This document shows positions 6,270 through 7,320 of a stretch of DNA of 7,320 nucleotides, piece after piece. Within the stretch, counting starts at the first letter, position 1, and each line of letters begins with the position of its first letter. The DNA is taken from assembly GCA_900770325.1 (NCBI GenBank), contig CAAGKE010000004.1:1-7320 (forward strand), written 5' to 3'. The position numbers were made by a program, and so were the translations under genes. The DNA comes from Lachnospiraceae bacterium. GTDB lineage: Bacteria; Bacillota; Clostridia; Lachnospirales; Lachnospiraceae. The notes beneath the pieces are model-generated. The model was not told the origin of the DNA and searched no databases. It saw nothing but the letters and a program-made list of their open reading frames with translations.

Positions 6270-6286
6270 AAGCTGTAAACTGCTGT
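6268..6286 (-). repeat. Right terminal inverted repeat (IRR)
   Basis: This is the exact reverse complement of the left end over 19 bp. The transposase stop codon TAA (6267-6269) overlaps the inner edge of this repeat, a compact arrangement common in insertion sequences. Confidence 0.9.
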
Positions 6287-6307
6287 CAAGAGTATAAACA
6301 GAAAATA

Positions 6308-7320
6308 TTATGTTTTTTTGACTAAGCCCTTCAAAAGTCTATTCAAATAAATAAAAGCCCCATATAAGAAAAATATTCGATGCATCACTAAGTAATATTG
6401 AAATCGCGCCTTCCACCCCATTGCAGAAATATCTGCATCTTTTCCTAATAAACATAACTCATTTGAAAAATTTTTCTTAACAGAACGGTATCGTTGAAAA
6501 ACAGGAAGTTTATCATTGGTAAACTCCATTTTTATCAAGCTTTTCAGAATCATCATGGCGCGATTTGGTATTTGCCCCTTAAGATAACCTTTTTGATCTA
6601 TCTCTTGTAAGCGCTTAAAAAATAATTCAAAATTTTTCCAATATACGGCATTATAACTTCTCGTTGCTTGTCCTTGCCGTACCACGTAATAGTATAACGG
6701 CTCTTGCATAACATACATGCTGTTTATACTATACAACACCTTAAATATTCCAATTTGATCTTCACTATGTACAAGATCTTTTCCGGCTTCCAATGCCGCC
6801 TGTACAAAGCATCTCTTGAAAAGCCTTGTACAAAGATATCCTGTCACGCCTGCCCATTCTGTATGTTTATCATAAAGGAAATTACTCGCTAAAAGTTCTC
6901 GAATCTTCTCTTGATTATAGTAGCCGGGATTAGGGCGAATAAGGGAAGGAAATTCTTGTCCGTCTATCACATCATAATATTGACAAGAAACCATGTCTAC
7001 CTGATATGTCTGCTGTGCCTGCACCATCAAGTCTATGATATACGTTGAAACATAATCATCCGCATCAACGAACATGATCCAGTCTCCATGCGTATGAAAA
7101 AAGCCATTCATCCTAGCCGATGTAACTCCGGCATTCTCTTGCGTAATGAGCTGTATTCGCAAATCTCTTGCTGCATATTGTTTGCAAATCGATATACTGT
7201 CATCCTGACTTCCATCATCCACCAGAACAATCTCAATATTTTTATATGTTTGTTGTATTCAACAATTCAAGCATTTTGACCAATATTTCTCGACATTGTA
7301 TATAGGAACCATAACACAAA
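6308..7320 (-). pseudogene. Family 2 glycosyltransferase, in-frame stop, 5' end beyond window
   Basis: The reading frame runs from the window edge to TAA at 6308. It begins VMVPIYNVEKYW (from 7315), the nucleotide-sugar-binding first strand of GT-A family 2 enzymes. After CLNC it meets TGA at 7259-7261, then resumes in the same frame with IQQTYKNIEIVLVDDGSQDD. The spacing matches the family exactly, with the stop where a Leu or Val is expected, so one TTA-to-TGA change would explain it. Downstream are FVDADDY (the metal-binding DXD motif), SEDQIGIFKVLY (the catalytic acidic region) and a C-terminal extension with aromatic segments. Intact relatives transfer sugars to polysaccharide or lipid carriers at the inner membrane. 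Re-start at GTG 7220-7222 would give 304 residues without the donor-binding strand, probably inactive. Confidence 0.85.

Larger units (their letters stand above)
4813..6286 (+). mobile_element. IS4-superfamily insertion sequence with 19-bp inverted repeats
   Basis: The element is 1474 bp, bounded by a perfect 19-bp inverted repeat, and carries a single transposase gene on the plus strand. The transposase shows DDE residues and the Y-(2)-R-(3)-E-(6)-K signature that defines the IS4 group of families. Flanks just outside the repeats (left ...TATTATTTA, right CAAGAGTAT...) show no direct repeat of 4 to 12 bp, so no target-site duplication is visible. It is distinctly more GC-rich than the genes on either side. 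Because the transposase is frameshifted, this copy is probably not autonomous, though it could be moved in trans by an intact relative. Its exact family name cannot be fixed without comparison to ISfinder. Confidence 0.9.

Noticed and set aside
7259..7261. TGA read as an amino acid (alternative genetic code or selenocysteine)
   Set aside because: TGA serves as the normal stop of the flavodoxin-fold gene at 2754-2756. The family has Leu or Val here, not Trp, Gly or Cys.

Overview
The window looks like a mosaic stretch from an anaerobic Bacillota genome (Clostridia- or Negativicutes-like; nothing here resolves it further). The signs are strong GGAGG-type ribosome sites, an Rrf2 regulator, a flavodoxin-fold enzyme with a cysteine cluster, a DUF3795 protein and an Old Yellow Enzyme homologue with a cysteine cluster. 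Base composition changes abruptly: the left 700 bp and the insertion sequence are visibly more GC-rich than the redox operon, and the right-hand glycosyltransferase is the most AT-rich part.

Layout. (1) 1-695, plus strand: the 5' remnant of a flavodoxin-like gene runs straight into the 3' part of a large serine recombinase, in different frames, joined at a short sequence that satisfies both genes. (2) 696-773: a hairpin terminator shared by the convergent recombinase and redox operon. (3) 774-3856, minus strand: an intact five-gene operon, read as Rrf2 regulator, flavodoxin-fold Cys-cluster oxidoreductase, DUF3795 Cys-rich protein, OYE-type flavin oxidoreductase, nitroreductase. Gaps are 3 to 35 bp and every gene has a good ribosome site. 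A sigma-70-type promoter (TTGACA, 17 bp, TATTCT) lies upstream, and an inverted repeat covers the predicted start of transcription. (4) 3966-4090: non-coding, with a weak terminator and three copies of the heptamer AGGCTCG. (5) 4041-4772, minus: a type I restriction-modification methyltransferase (HsdM) cut off just before its SAM-binding motif. (6) 4813-6286: an IS4-superfamily insertion sequence with 19-bp inverted repeats, a frameshifted DDE transposase and a fold-back structure over its start codon, but no visible target-site duplication. (7) 6308-7320, minus: a family 2 glycosyltransferase interrupted by an in-frame TGA and running off the window.

The only clearly functional unit is the redox operon. 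Inference: a thiol- or redox-responsive Rrf2 protein represses its own operon, which encodes three flavoenzymes of types that reduce quinones, enones, nitro-compounds and other electrophiles, plus a small Cys-rich protein of unknown role. This cassette is the best candidate for an undescribed system. Almost everything around it is broken (flavodoxin, recombinase, hsdM, transposase, glycosyltransferase). That points either to a hot spot of rearrangement and decay or, in part, to assembly joins, and the two cannot be separated from this sequence alone.
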